Source: an uncultured bacterium (GTDB lineage Bacteria > Cyanobacteriota > Vampirovibrionia > Gastranaerophilales > Gastranaerophilaceae). Taken from it: a stretch of 64,000 nt of DNA. Position numbers and translations under genes: made by a program. The notes below the pieces were generated by a model, which was given only the letters and a program-made list of their open reading frames with translations, did no database searches and was not told where the DNA came from. Location: positions 124,001 to 188,000 of the forward strand of contig CASEYP010000029.1 in assembly GCA_949292185.1 (NCBI GenBank), written 5' to 3'. This document shows positions 53,812 to 61,778 of the stretch, piece after piece (positions within the stretch are counted from its first letter, which is position 1; each line of letters begins with the position of its first letter).

Positions 53812-54573
53812 ATGCAAATAAATAAACAATATACATCCCCATATTCAAAATATAATACGACATTTAAAGGCATTCCACACGCTAAAGTAACAATGAAAAA
53901 TATTAAAGACGCTACGGATATAATGATTTATGAGTTAGAAAAATCAGACCAAGATTTTATGAAAGATTATATAAAAAAAATAGACCTTGAAAAGCTTGCA
54001 CCTGATGCAGAAGAAAAAATTCCTCAAATTATCTGGAAAGCATTAATAAAAAGTGCCATAGACCTTATAGGAGCTGATAATACAAAAGTTTATCTGGCTC
54101 TAGCAAACAGAAAACCTTGTGGAGTTATAAGTGAACTTTCAAGCTTTGATACTAGTTTAAATGAAGACACAAAATACATAAGCTTCCTTGCGACTTGGCC
54201 TGATAAAATAGGTCACAATGTAAAATGTGCAGGAAAAAGTTTACTCCAAACAATATTTAATAATGCTCAAAAACATTGCGTAAATGTAACAGTAAACCCT
54301 TGTTCTTCAGCACCTAAAGGCAAGCGAAGTTGTGTAAAATTTTACCAAGATATAGGATTTAAATATGTATCGCCTGACAATTCTATAAAAATGCTAATTC
54401 CAAAAGATCAAGTATTCGAAACAACATACAATAAATTTATGCCCCTATTTGACTATAGAGAATTTATAAATAGTATACACGTAAATTTAGAAAAAATTAT
54501 TGAACCTGAAAACAATAAAAGTGGTCTAAAAAATTTCATCTCACGCTTTTCTTCCAAAAAACATTCTGACTAA
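53812..54573 (+). CDS. GNAT-like acetyltransferase with N-terminal FxG motif
   Basis: The 253-residue protein starts MQINKQYTSPYSKYNTTFKGIP, a polar run with F-K-G. The core shows GNAT elements: VYLALANRKPCGVISEL, YISFLATWPDKIG, the AcCoA loop VKCAGKSLLQTIFNNAQ, and KGKRSCVKFYQDIGFKYV. A basic C-terminal tail follows (FSSKKHSD). No Sec signal. The combination of FxG start and acetyltransferase domain makes it a candidate effector-type protein. Substrate unknown. Confidence 0.7.
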   Translation: MQINKQYTSPYSKYNTTFKGIPHAKVTMKNIKDATDIMIYELEKSDQDFMKDYIKKIDLEKLAPDAEEKIPQIIWKALIKSAIDLIGADNTKVYLALANRKPCGVISELSSFDTSLNEDTKYISFLATWPDKIGHNVKCAGKSLLQTIFNNAQKHCVNVTVNPCSSAPKGKRSCVKFYQDIGFKYVSPDNSIKMLIPKDQVFETTYNKFMPLFDYREFINSIHVNLEKIIEPENNKSGLKNFISRFSSKKHSD

Positions 54574-54621
54574 TAAAAACCAAATATTGAGCAAAAGAAA
54601 TTTTTGATATAATTTAGACTT

Positions 54622-55551
54622 ATGATAATAAACACAGGCGGAAGAACTGATACTGTCAATTATTACAGCGATTGGCTACTTAACAGATTTAAAGAAGGTT
54701 TTGTATATTCACGAAACCCCTTCTACCCATCCCAAGTTTATAAATACATACTTTCTCCGGATATTGTAGATTGTGTAATATTCTGTTCAAAAAATTACAA
54801 ACCAATTTTAAAAAGATTTCACGAAATTTCAGACAGATTTAATGTTTTTTGTTTCTACACAATTACCGCTTACGATAAAGACATTGAACCTAATGTTCCA
54901 AGTATAGAGGAAAGTATTGAAACCCTAATAAAACTTTCAAAAATTATAGGCAAAGAAAAAATATCTTGGCGTTATGATCCTGTTTTATTAACCACAAAAT
55001 ATACAATAGACAGACATCTTCAAACATTTGAATATATGGCAAAAGAACTTTCACCCTACGTATCATTTTGCATCTTTAGTTTTGTTGAAATGTATAAAAA
55101 GCTTTCTAAAAACATGCCGGAAATTATCCCCTTTACTCAAGAAGATAAAATACAAATTCTTAAAAATTTTGGAGAATTTTCAAAGAAATACAATTTAAAA
55201 ATTCAAACCTGCGCAGACCCAGAAGACTACACAAACTACGGAATTTCACACTCAGGCTGCATAACAACTGAAGTTTTATCAAACGCATTAGGGATAAAAT
55301 TTAAAAAAATGCCACATAACGGAAACCGAAAAAATTGCAAATGCATGCCAAGCAGAGATATTGGAGCTTACAACACATGTCCAAACGGATGTAAATACTG
55401 TTATGCAAATTCAGACCCGGAAATTGCTAAGAAAATTTTACCTAAACATGACCCCACCAGTCCAATTTTAATAGGCAATATTACACCAAATGATATCATT
55501 ATAGAAAGCAAACAAGAAAGTTTTATCCTACCTCAACAAACATTATTTTAG
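54622..55551 (+). CDS. DUF1848 family protein, putative Fe-S cluster enzyme
   Basis: The 309-residue protein begins with TGGRTDTVNYYSDWLLNRF and carries RYDPVLLTTKYT, then the Cys cluster MPSRDIGAYNTCPNGCKYCYAN (C-x3-C-x2-C). This is the DUF1848 pattern, thought to be a radical-SAM-like or Fe-S protein with a TIM-like fold. No partner gene is evident. Start uses a purine-rich run with weak ribosome site. Role unknown. Confidence 0.85.
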   Translation: MIINTGGRTDTVNYYSDWLLNRFKEGFVYSRNPFYPSQVYKYILSPDIVDCVIFCSKNYKPILKRFHEISDRFNVFCFYTITAYDKDIEPNVPSIEESIETLIKLSKIIGKEKISWRYDPVLLTTKYTIDRHLQTFEYMAKELSPYVSFCIFSFVEMYKKLSKNMPEIIPFTQEDKIQILKNFGEFSKKYNLKIQTCADPEDYTNYGISHSGCITTEVLSNALGIKFKKMPHNGNRKNCKCMPSRDIGAYNTCPNGCKYCYANSDPEIAKKILPKHDPTSPILIGNITPNDIIIESKQESFILPQQTLF

Positions 55552-55648
55552 GAATTAAAATGTTTTATAAATTAATAAAATAACAATAGCAAAAAAAAAC
55601 TTGTTTGTTTTTTTAATAACTATCGAGAAGAATTAGAAGGAACAATTT

Positions 55649-56572
55649 ATGTCAATAGAGAGAATTACATTTAACGGAACTGACCCAAAAGTTAAGTCTA
55701 ATAGTACTCAAAAACAAGAAACTACTAAAACCTCTTTGCCTAATACAGAAACGCACCCAAAAACTCATGCTACACAATATATGATTGGAGCAACAACATT
55801 AGCTGCCGTAATTGCCGTTGGGATTCTAGGACACAACAAAGGCTGGTGGAGCAAATTTAGCAAAAATATTTCTACAAAATCAAATTCAATGGATAATTCT
55901 GAAAATAAAGCTTCTCAAATTTTAACTAATATCAATAATGACATAAACCACTCCATTCATTCAAAAGAAGAAATCCATACCCCAAAATTAAGCGAGAACA
56001 AACCACAAAGCTACATATCCAATTTTGATTTATCTACAAGCAAACCTCTGAAAAAAAATATTCTCAAAAAAGATGGTAAAACTTTAGATACAATACTTGA
56101 ATTTGATCCAAAATCAGGGAACTTACTAAAACAAACGATGTTTCAAAAAGATGGCAAAACAGTAGCCGGAATAATAGAATGTGATCCAACAACAGGGAAA
56201 GCCTTAAAACATACTGTATTCCAACAAGACGGCAAAACCTTAGACTACATTACAGATTACGACACGACTACAGGCATGGCTACCAAAAACACTTTCTATC
56301 AAAAAGATGGTAAAACTGTAGATTGTATAATTGACTATAACCCAAATTCAGGATTATTTTTAAAACAAACATTTTTCCAAAAAGATGGCAAAACTGTAGA
56401 TTATATAATTGACTATAACCCAAATTCAGGATTATTTTTAAAACAAACATTTTTCCAAAAAGATGGCAAAACTGTAGATTATATAATTGAACATAATGCA
56501 AATACAGGAAAAGCCATAAAAAAGACCTACTATAATACAGATGGAAGTATTTTAAATATCGAAAATTTATAA
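55649..56572 (+). CDS. Membrane-anchored DUF2963-like repeat protein with N-terminal FxG motif
   Basis: The 307-residue protein starts MSIERITFNGTDPKV (F-N-G), then a membrane helix (YMIGATTLAAVIAVGILG), a disordered Ser/Asn-rich linker, and from about residue 135 six repeats of about 26 residues of the form 'KDGKTVDYIIDYNPNSGLFLKQTFFQ'. The repeats resemble DUF2963, known from mollicutes, and MORN_2-type repeats. Two copies are identical at DNA level over 78 bases, showing recent duplication. The N-terminal plan matches the kinase-like gene at 36821. No Sec cleavage site is clear. Surface-protein or effector role is inferred. Confidence 0.75.
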   Translation: MSIERITFNGTDPKVKSNSTQKQETTKTSLPNTETHPKTHATQYMIGATTLAAVIAVGILGHNKGWWSKFSKNISTKSNSMDNSENKASQILTNINNDINHSIHSKEEIHTPKLSENKPQSYISNFDLSTSKPLKKNILKKDGKTLDTILEFDPKSGNLLKQTMFQKDGKTVAGIIECDPTTGKALKHTVFQQDGKTLDYITDYDTTTGMATKNTFYQKDGKTVDCIIDYNPNSGLFLKQTFFQKDGKTVDYIIDYNPNSGLFLKQTFFQKDGKTVDYIIEHNANTGKAIKKTYYNTDGSILNIENL

Positions 56573-57461
56573 TAACTATTTAACTTGCACGAAATTGTAT
56601 ATATAAAAATTTGCATAGTTTTTAACTTTCAAATTCACAATCCTTTATTTTTCAGCAATAAAAAATTGTGAAATTATGTAAATTAGAAATTTCCGCAATA
56701 ACAAAAGTCTATATTTTCATATTTTAACTTGCAATATAGTATTCTAATCTGAGGTAACATAAAAATGAAAATATACCCCGTAAATAAGATTACATATAAA
56801 GCAAAAAACATTGATATTAGCGATGTTGAAATCGGAGTAGCTGAATAATTAAAAATTTCCCCCCTATTTTCAACAAAATTAATTCCTTCAATTTCAAAAG
56901 TAATATAGAACAATTAAGTATAAATAAAACAATTTTAATTGCATTATGAATATAACATTTAATAATTATCACCAATTAAGCCCCCCCAAAGCCCCTCCTT
57001 CAAAAGCAACATAAGATTTTGTACAACAAAAGATGGGCGAGATATGGCAAACATAACCTGCACATTTCGGATAGATTTAGATTGGGCAGACTTTGCCAAG
57101 CTTGAAATTGAAAATTTTAAACACAAAGACAAAGTGAATATAATTCAATTTGCTTCCTCAGACGGTTCTGAAGCCTACACACAAATAATAGTTTTGAGAC
57201 ACTGTCTTGTTTTAGACATTGACGGACAGTAATCGGACTTTTTTGCCAGTTCAGGAATTTTATTTTTAGCAAATTCCGACTAAAAAAATCAAGATATATT
57301 TGAAACACACCCCTATTAGTTCAAAAAAATTAAATTCCTGCAATGTCTGTCAAACCATAGTTTCTTTACATCCGCGTTTTGGATATTAGCATATGCAAGT
57401 TCCAAAGATATATTAATAAAGCATAAAATAAAGGAGATGCCTTTTGACATCTCCTTTATGG
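56573..57461. other. Non-coding AT-rich gap with one possible 27-residue frame
   Basis: This 890-base stretch has no convincing full gene. ATG 56765 (TGAGG 10 bases upstream) opens 27 codons beginning MKIYPVNKITYKAKN and stopping at 56846; the start resembles the FxG group (K-I-T-Y-K-A), so it may be a truncated leader of a lost gene. A 62-codon frame at 57044-57232 has weak support. C-tracts near 56981 and 56860, and a GGAATTT/AAATTCC dyad near 57252, are the only other structure. Confidence 0.4.
57430..57457 (-). terminator. Terminator for tRNA-Asn
   Basis: AAAGGAGATG pairs with CATCTCCTTT around an 8-base loop; on the minus strand it is followed by ATTTTA, 5 bases after the tRNA. Confidence 0.85.
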
Positions 57462-57533
57462 CTCCCCCGGCTGGACTCGAACCAGCAACCCTTCGATTAA
57501 CAGTCGAATGCTCCGCCATTGAGCTACTGAGGA
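57462..57533 (-). tRNA. tRNA-Asn (GTT)
   Basis: The complement has D-arm AGCTC..GAGC, anticodon stem TTCGA/TCGAA with loop CTGTTAA and T-loop TTCGAGT. The acceptor TCCTCAG pairs with CGGGGGA apart from one A-G mismatch and a U-G pair. Confidence 0.9.
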
Positions 57534-57679
57534 TTATGTCATTAGTGTATAACAAAAAAAATTTATTGTAAAGTACCTTTTTTGATTTTTTATTGATAAT
57601 TGTGTTTTTTATTTTATATGCTAATATGTCATTGATTAGGTTACGATTAACCGTATTCATAGGATGAAAGGAGATTATT

Positions 57680-58426
57680 ATGTCAAATCCTGTTTTGGGC
57701 GAAAGAAGTCTTAAAAATTTTTCTTTCGATTCTGATTTGGAAAATGGACATGCTATGAGTATAAATGGAACTATACTTAAAACATGCTTTCTTGGTTTAA
57801 TGTTGGCTGTTACTTTTGCTTACACTTGGTATCTACAACTTGCAGGTTTTGGTGATAAAGTTGAGATCTTAACAAATGTTGGAGGCTTCGGAGGGTTTAT
57901 TCTTGCTTTATTCATTTGTTTTGGTCCTAAAAACAACTTATTAGCAATTACTACACCTTTATATGCTTTATGTGAAGGATTATTTTTAGGAAGCTTTTCG
58001 GCTTTAGCTAATAAATATTTCCCTGGAGTTGTTTCTCAAGCCGCTCTTGGTACAATCATCGCATTTTTTGGAATGTTTATTCTCTACACTACAAAACTTG
58101 TAAAATGTACCGATACTTTCCGCATGGTTGTCGTAAATTCCACATTTGCAATTTGCGGTATTTATATCCTTCAATTTATTTTAGGATTTTTCCACATGTC
58201 AATTCCTGGATTATTTTCAAATTCACTTGTAGGAATCGGTTTTAGTATCGTTGTAGTTGCAGTTGCCTCTTTCAATTTAATCTTAGACTTTGATTTTATT
58301 GAACAATTCTCAGGTAGAGCAAATTCTTATTTCGAATGGTACGGAGGCTTTGCGCTATTAGTAACTATTGTTTGGCTATATATTGAAATGCTAAACTTGT
58401 TATTAAAAATTCAAAGCAGAAACTAA
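57680..58426 (+). CDS. Bax inhibitor-1/YccA family membrane protein
   Basis: The 248-residue protein has a polar start then seven membrane helices, with the family ending LDFDFIEQFSGRANSYFEWYGGFALLVTIVWLYIEML (partly conserved aspartates that sense calcium in the family). Earlier, CEGLFLGSFSALANKYFPG matches the pore-lining segment. Such proteins act as pH-gated calcium leaks or membrane-protease regulators (YccA with FtsH). AAAGGAG precedes ATG; a terminator closes it. Confidence 0.93.
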   Translation: MSNPVLGERSLKNFSFDSDLENGHAMSINGTILKTCFLGLMLAVTFAYTWYLQLAGFGDKVEILTNVGGFGGFILALFICFGPKNNLLAITTPLYALCEGLFLGSFSALANKYFPGVVSQAALGTIIAFFGMFILYTTKLVKCTDTFRMVVVNSTFAICGIYILQFILGFFHMSIPGLFSNSLVGIGFSIVVVAVASFNLILDFDFIEQFSGRANSYFEWYGGFALLVTIVWLYIEMLNLLLKIQSRN

Positions 58427-58455
58427 TTAATAATTAATATTATTAATAATAATTA

Positions 58456-58489
58456 AAGAGTCGTGATAAAAAATGTCACGACTTTTTTA
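58456..58489 (+). terminator. Rho-independent terminator
   Basis: AGTCGTGA and TCACGACT pair around a 9-base loop, followed by TTTTTT. Confidence 0.92.
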
Positions 58490-58510
58490 ATTTTAACTTT
58501 GTACAAAATA

Positions 58511-58585
58511 GGTCAAAGTATTGTATTAATGTAAATTGACCGATTATAACTTTTATTGACACGAAATTGAAAGATGTGATAGTAT
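58511..58585 (+). promoter_or_regulatory. Promoter and dyad upstream of the prepilin operon
   Basis: TTGACA (58556-58561), 18-base spacer, TAGTAT (58580-58585) is a plausible promoter. Upstream lies a perfect dyad GGTCAA (58511-58516)/TTGACC (58536-58541), a possible regulator site. Confidence 0.55.
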
Positions 58586-58641
58586 AAGCTATATAATAGG
58601 TTGTTGTATTTGTTAGTTTTATAAGATGAGAGGAAATTAGG

Positions 58642-60084
58642 TTGGATATGATTAAAATTTTGCAGACTAAAAAGTGTAACGGTTTTTCTTTGGCTGAAAT
58701 GATGGTTGTAATGCTGATAGTTGCAGTTGTATTAGCAGCTACAGCACCTATGATTACAAGAAGAATTTTAAGAGAGCGTTCCGATAAAGTTTTTGATATA
58801 CTTCCTGTTGATCCAACAAATGGGGTTGAATATTTAAAAGGTCGAAATCAAAGAATTTTTATGAACGCGAAGCCAAACGGCTATGTAGGAATAAGAGAAA
58901 CAGGAGAAACAATTCCTAGAAACTCTGTTTTATTTGGATATAATAAATACACAGCAACTGATGCACCAACTAAATTTGTAGGGTTAGGATTTTATACTAA
59001 TAACGCTTCTAATTCTGTTGCAATTGGCTACGATGCATCAAGTTCAGCAAATGCTGTTTCAATTGGTTATGATACCACAAGTTATAAAAATTCTATATCA
59101 ATTGGTTATGGGGCAAAATCAACCACTCCAAGTGATTCCTCAAAAAAAGATAAGGCCATTGCAATAGGATATAATGCAACTGCAGTTTCTAATTCTACCG
59201 CAATAGGAAATAACGCAAAATCAGAATATGAAAAAACTATTGTTTTGGGAACCGAAGAAGATACTGTATTTATTCCAGGCAACTTGATTGTTGGCAAAAC
59301 TACAATGTTAGGCGCAAAAGCTGTATCAGACAGTAAAGCTTATCCTCTATATGTAAAACTTCGTCATGATCATGACGACGATGGTGCTAATATTACAGAT
59401 GTTATAAGTGTTCTTGAAAATAACCATGCTGACGACTATAAAGGTGGAGCAGATACTCCAATGGCTATGTATGCTTACAAAAAGCCTGGTGCTCAAGTTG
59501 GACCGTATATTTATCTTACCAGATCTTGGAAAGGTGGTCACGATGATAACCAAAAGATATGTCCACCTACAACACGCAGTGGCAATTGGGGTCGTATATC
59601 AAACGGGAACTGTGCTACACCATCTGCATCAGCTGATGAATTACTATACTCAGATATTCGACTTAAAAATATTGGTGAACCTTATACCAGCGGACTTGAA
59701 GAATTAAGTAAACTCAAAATTTATAATTATACTTATAAAAAAGATACAGCAAAAACTCCTAATGTAGGTGTTATTGCTCAAGATTTACAAAAAGTATTCC
59801 CTAATGCTGTTAGAGCAGATGAGGAAGGTTATTTAAGAATTAGATGGGATGAAATGTTCTATGCTGCAATAAATGCAATACAAGAACTTAATACAAAAAT
59901 TCAAACCATCGCTCAAAATATAGAAAATATAACAAAAGATATAACAAATTTAAAAGCTAAGGTAGAAAAGCAGCAAGCAATAATAGATTCTCAAGAAAAA
60001 TCTATTATGCAACAACAAAAAGAATTAGAAACTTTAACTGCAAAAATTGAAAATTTAGAAAAAAAACAAGGAGCAAATAAATAA
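58642..60084 (+). CDS. Prepilin fused to YadA-head-like repeats and S74 self-cleaving chaperone domain
   Basis: A TTG start 7 bases after AGAGGA begins a 480-residue protein (ATG 58648 is an alternative). Residues 12-37 are a type IV prepilin signal: GFSLAEMM, with Gly14|Phe15 cleavage and Glu at +5. Residues 115-200 hold repeats of 'A-I-G-Y/N-x-A' type (SVAIGYDASSSANAVSIGY) as in YadA heads. Residues 336-420 match Peptidase_S74: YSDIRLKNIGEPY with Ser337 and Lys342 five residues apart as in the known Ser-Lys dyad, then VGVIAQDLQKVFPNAV. A C-terminal coiled coil (about 415-478) follows. S74 domains cut themselves off after trimer folding, so I infer a trimeric spike on a pilin anchor. First gene of a three-prepilin operon. 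Confidence 0.85.
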   Translation: MDMIKILQTKKCNGFSLAEMMVVMLIVAVVLAATAPMITRRILRERSDKVFDILPVDPTNGVEYLKGRNQRIFMNAKPNGYVGIRETGETIPRNSVLFGYNKYTATDAPTKFVGLGFYTNNASNSVAIGYDASSSANAVSIGYDTTSYKNSISIGYGAKSTTPSDSSKKDKAIAIGYNATAVSNSTAIGNNAKSEYEKTIVLGTEEDTVFIPGNLIVGKTTMLGAKAVSDSKAYPLYVKLRHDHDDDGANITDVISVLENNHADDYKGGADTPMAMYAYKKPGAQVGPYIYLTRSWKGGHDDNQKICPPTTRSGNWGRISNGNCATPSASADELLYSDIRLKNIGEPYTSGLEELSKLKIYNYTYKKDTAKTPNVGVIAQDLQKVFPNAVRADEEGYLRIRWDEMFYAAINAIQELNTKIQTIAQNIENITKDITNLKAKVEKQQAIIDSQEKSIMQQQKELETLTAKIENLEKKQGANK

Positions 60085-60656
60085 TGAAAAAAGCCTTTAC
60101 TTTAAGTGAAATGTTAATATGTATATCTATTATGGCTGTGTTGGTTGTATTATTTTTATCTTCCATCAGAGCAAAACCAAACTCTAATATGGTTATGTTC
60201 CGAAAAGCTTATAATATTACATCAAGTAATGTTTATGAAATGCTGCAATCAGCAATATTTTACGAAACCGGTTACCTTAATAATTTACAACCGACTTCCC
60301 AGCAGATTGAGGGCGCATATCCAAGCGGACAAACAAAATTCTGTAAAGTGTTTGCAAATTATGTAAACACAGCTGGAGAACCTGACTGTACAAGTAATAA
60401 ATCAAAACCAAGCTTTTCAACTTTAGATGGAATAGATTGGTATCTTCCACCAAAAACAACATCCGGTAATTTTAGCGGAAAAGAAATTGTAAGAGTAGAC
60501 GTTAACGGCTCACAACCACCTAACTGTACAGCTGGAAGTGCTGATTGTGAACAACCTGACACATTTGAAATAAAAATTTCAAATGTCGGTAAAATATATA
60601 TAGACGATGATACAGCAAAAAAATATTTGCAAAATGTTAGAAATGTTTCAAAATAG
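60084..60656 (+). CDS. Type IV prepilin-like protein
   Basis: Its ATG overlaps the stop of the upstream gene by one base. The 190-residue protein begins MKKAFTLSEMLICISIMAVL: prepilin motif A|FTLSE with a variant -1 residue (Ala instead of Gly), then the hydrophobic stalk. The globular part has four cysteines (FCKVF, PDCTS, PNCTAGSADC) and a DGIDWYLPP strand. Likely a minor pilin or pseudopilin assembled with its neighbours. Confidence 0.8.
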   Translation: MKKAFTLSEMLICISIMAVLVVLFLSSIRAKPNSNMVMFRKAYNITSSNVYEMLQSAIFYETGYLNNLQPTSQQIEGAYPSGQTKFCKVFANYVNTAGEPDCTSNKSKPSFSTLDGIDWYLPPKTTSGNFSGKEIVRVDVNGSQPPNCTAGSADCEQPDTFEIKISNVGKIYIDDDTAKKYLQNVRNVSK

Positions 60657-60664
60657 AGGTAAGT

Positions 60665-61666
60665 ATGAAATTTAAATCGGCTTTTTCTTTGGCAGAGATT
60701 ATGATATTTTTGATTGTTGTTTCGATTTTGTTGACACTCTTATTTGTTGTCACAAAACCACAACAAGTAATTTCTGATAAAAATACCAAGTACAAATATG
60801 CGGCGGCCTATGATGCATTGAACCTTGCCGCATACGATTTAATGGCAAAAGAAGAAACCAATCCGTTTTATAATGAAGATACACATGATACCCCTGATAC
60901 TTCGTTAAATGGGTTCAAAAAACTTTGCACAGGTCTTGCAGATTATATAAATAATGATGAAAATATAAACTGCAATGCACCTTTAAGCAACAATGTTTCA
61001 TTCTTGCAAGATGAAACCCTGGATTTCAAAAACATTACGCCTAATTTCACAACATTGAACGGCATGAAATTCTATATATCAAAACTCATTGAAGATGATC
61101 TTGAACCTAAAACTAACAGAAGTTACTACTCCCCAGAAGATCCTAATTTTACATTACGGTTCTTTATGGTGTATGTTGATTTAAACGGTAAAGAACTTCA
61201 AGCAAGACCGCATCGTATTATTGCACCGGATGGCAAAAACAAAAATCCTGATGTATTTGCTTTTGCTGTTTTACCTACAGGTGAAGCAATTCCAATAGGA
61301 ATTGCAGAATATAATATAAAATATTTACAGACAAGAGTTTCATATAAAGAAAATCATTATGTTTATTATTCACCGTACTATTCTTATAGAGAGGCAAAAA
61401 ATAGAGCTTGGAATTGGTACGCTATACATAACTCAAATAGAAAGTTTCAACAAACAATCTCTTTTACATATAATGATTTTATAAGAGAAATATTAGTAAG
61501 AAATCATTCTCAAATATATAATTTTCTTACTCCTGGGTTATACCCGTTAGCTTATGGTGATGGAATATCACAAAAATGTGTTCCTCCAGCTGGCTCTGCT
61601 TTATCAGCGTATGACATGTGCAGTATTACCGTAGATACTCCTAATTTTGGTGCTACGAATCAATAA
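60665..61666 (+). CDS. Type IV prepilin-like protein
   Basis: The 333-residue protein starts 8 bases after the previous gene with AGAGGT before ATG. It begins MKFKSAFSLAEIMIFLIVVS: A|FSLAE with Glu at +5 and variant -1 Ala, then a stalk helix. The globular part has FKKLCTGLADYIN, a Tyr-rich YVYYSPYYSYREA stretch, and a C-terminal Cys pair. Third gene of the operon. No assembly ATPase or prepilin peptidase gene lies in the window. Confidence 0.8.
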   Translation: MKFKSAFSLAEIMIFLIVVSILLTLLFVVTKPQQVISDKNTKYKYAAAYDALNLAAYDLMAKEETNPFYNEDTHDTPDTSLNGFKKLCTGLADYINNDENINCNAPLSNNVSFLQDETLDFKNITPNFTTLNGMKFYISKLIEDDLEPKTNRSYYSPEDPNFTLRFFMVYVDLNGKELQARPHRIIAPDGKNKNPDVFAFAVLPTGEAIPIGIAEYNIKYLQTRVSYKENHYVYYSPYYSYREAKNRAWNWYAIHNSNRKFQQTISFTYNDFIREILVRNHSQIYNFLTPGLYPLAYGDGISQKCVPPAGSALSAYDMCSITVDTPNFGATNQ

Positions 61667-61778
61667 TTAATGTACATTGTTCTAATACAAATAGAGGATA
61701 TTTTGTTTGAATAATTAAAGATATAAAATTCATTCCCGAAATATCATGTAAATCTATATATTGTATTGGAGCTTCAAA

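Noticed and set aside
56683-56913. 76-residue minus-strand frame in the AT-rich gap
   Set aside because: No ribosome site and no similarity; a chance frame.
57044-57232. 62-residue plus-strand frame MANITCTFRIDLDW..
   Set aside because: Only a weak GGGCGAG-like site upstream, no promoter or terminator and no recognised family; left as a possibility within the gap entry.
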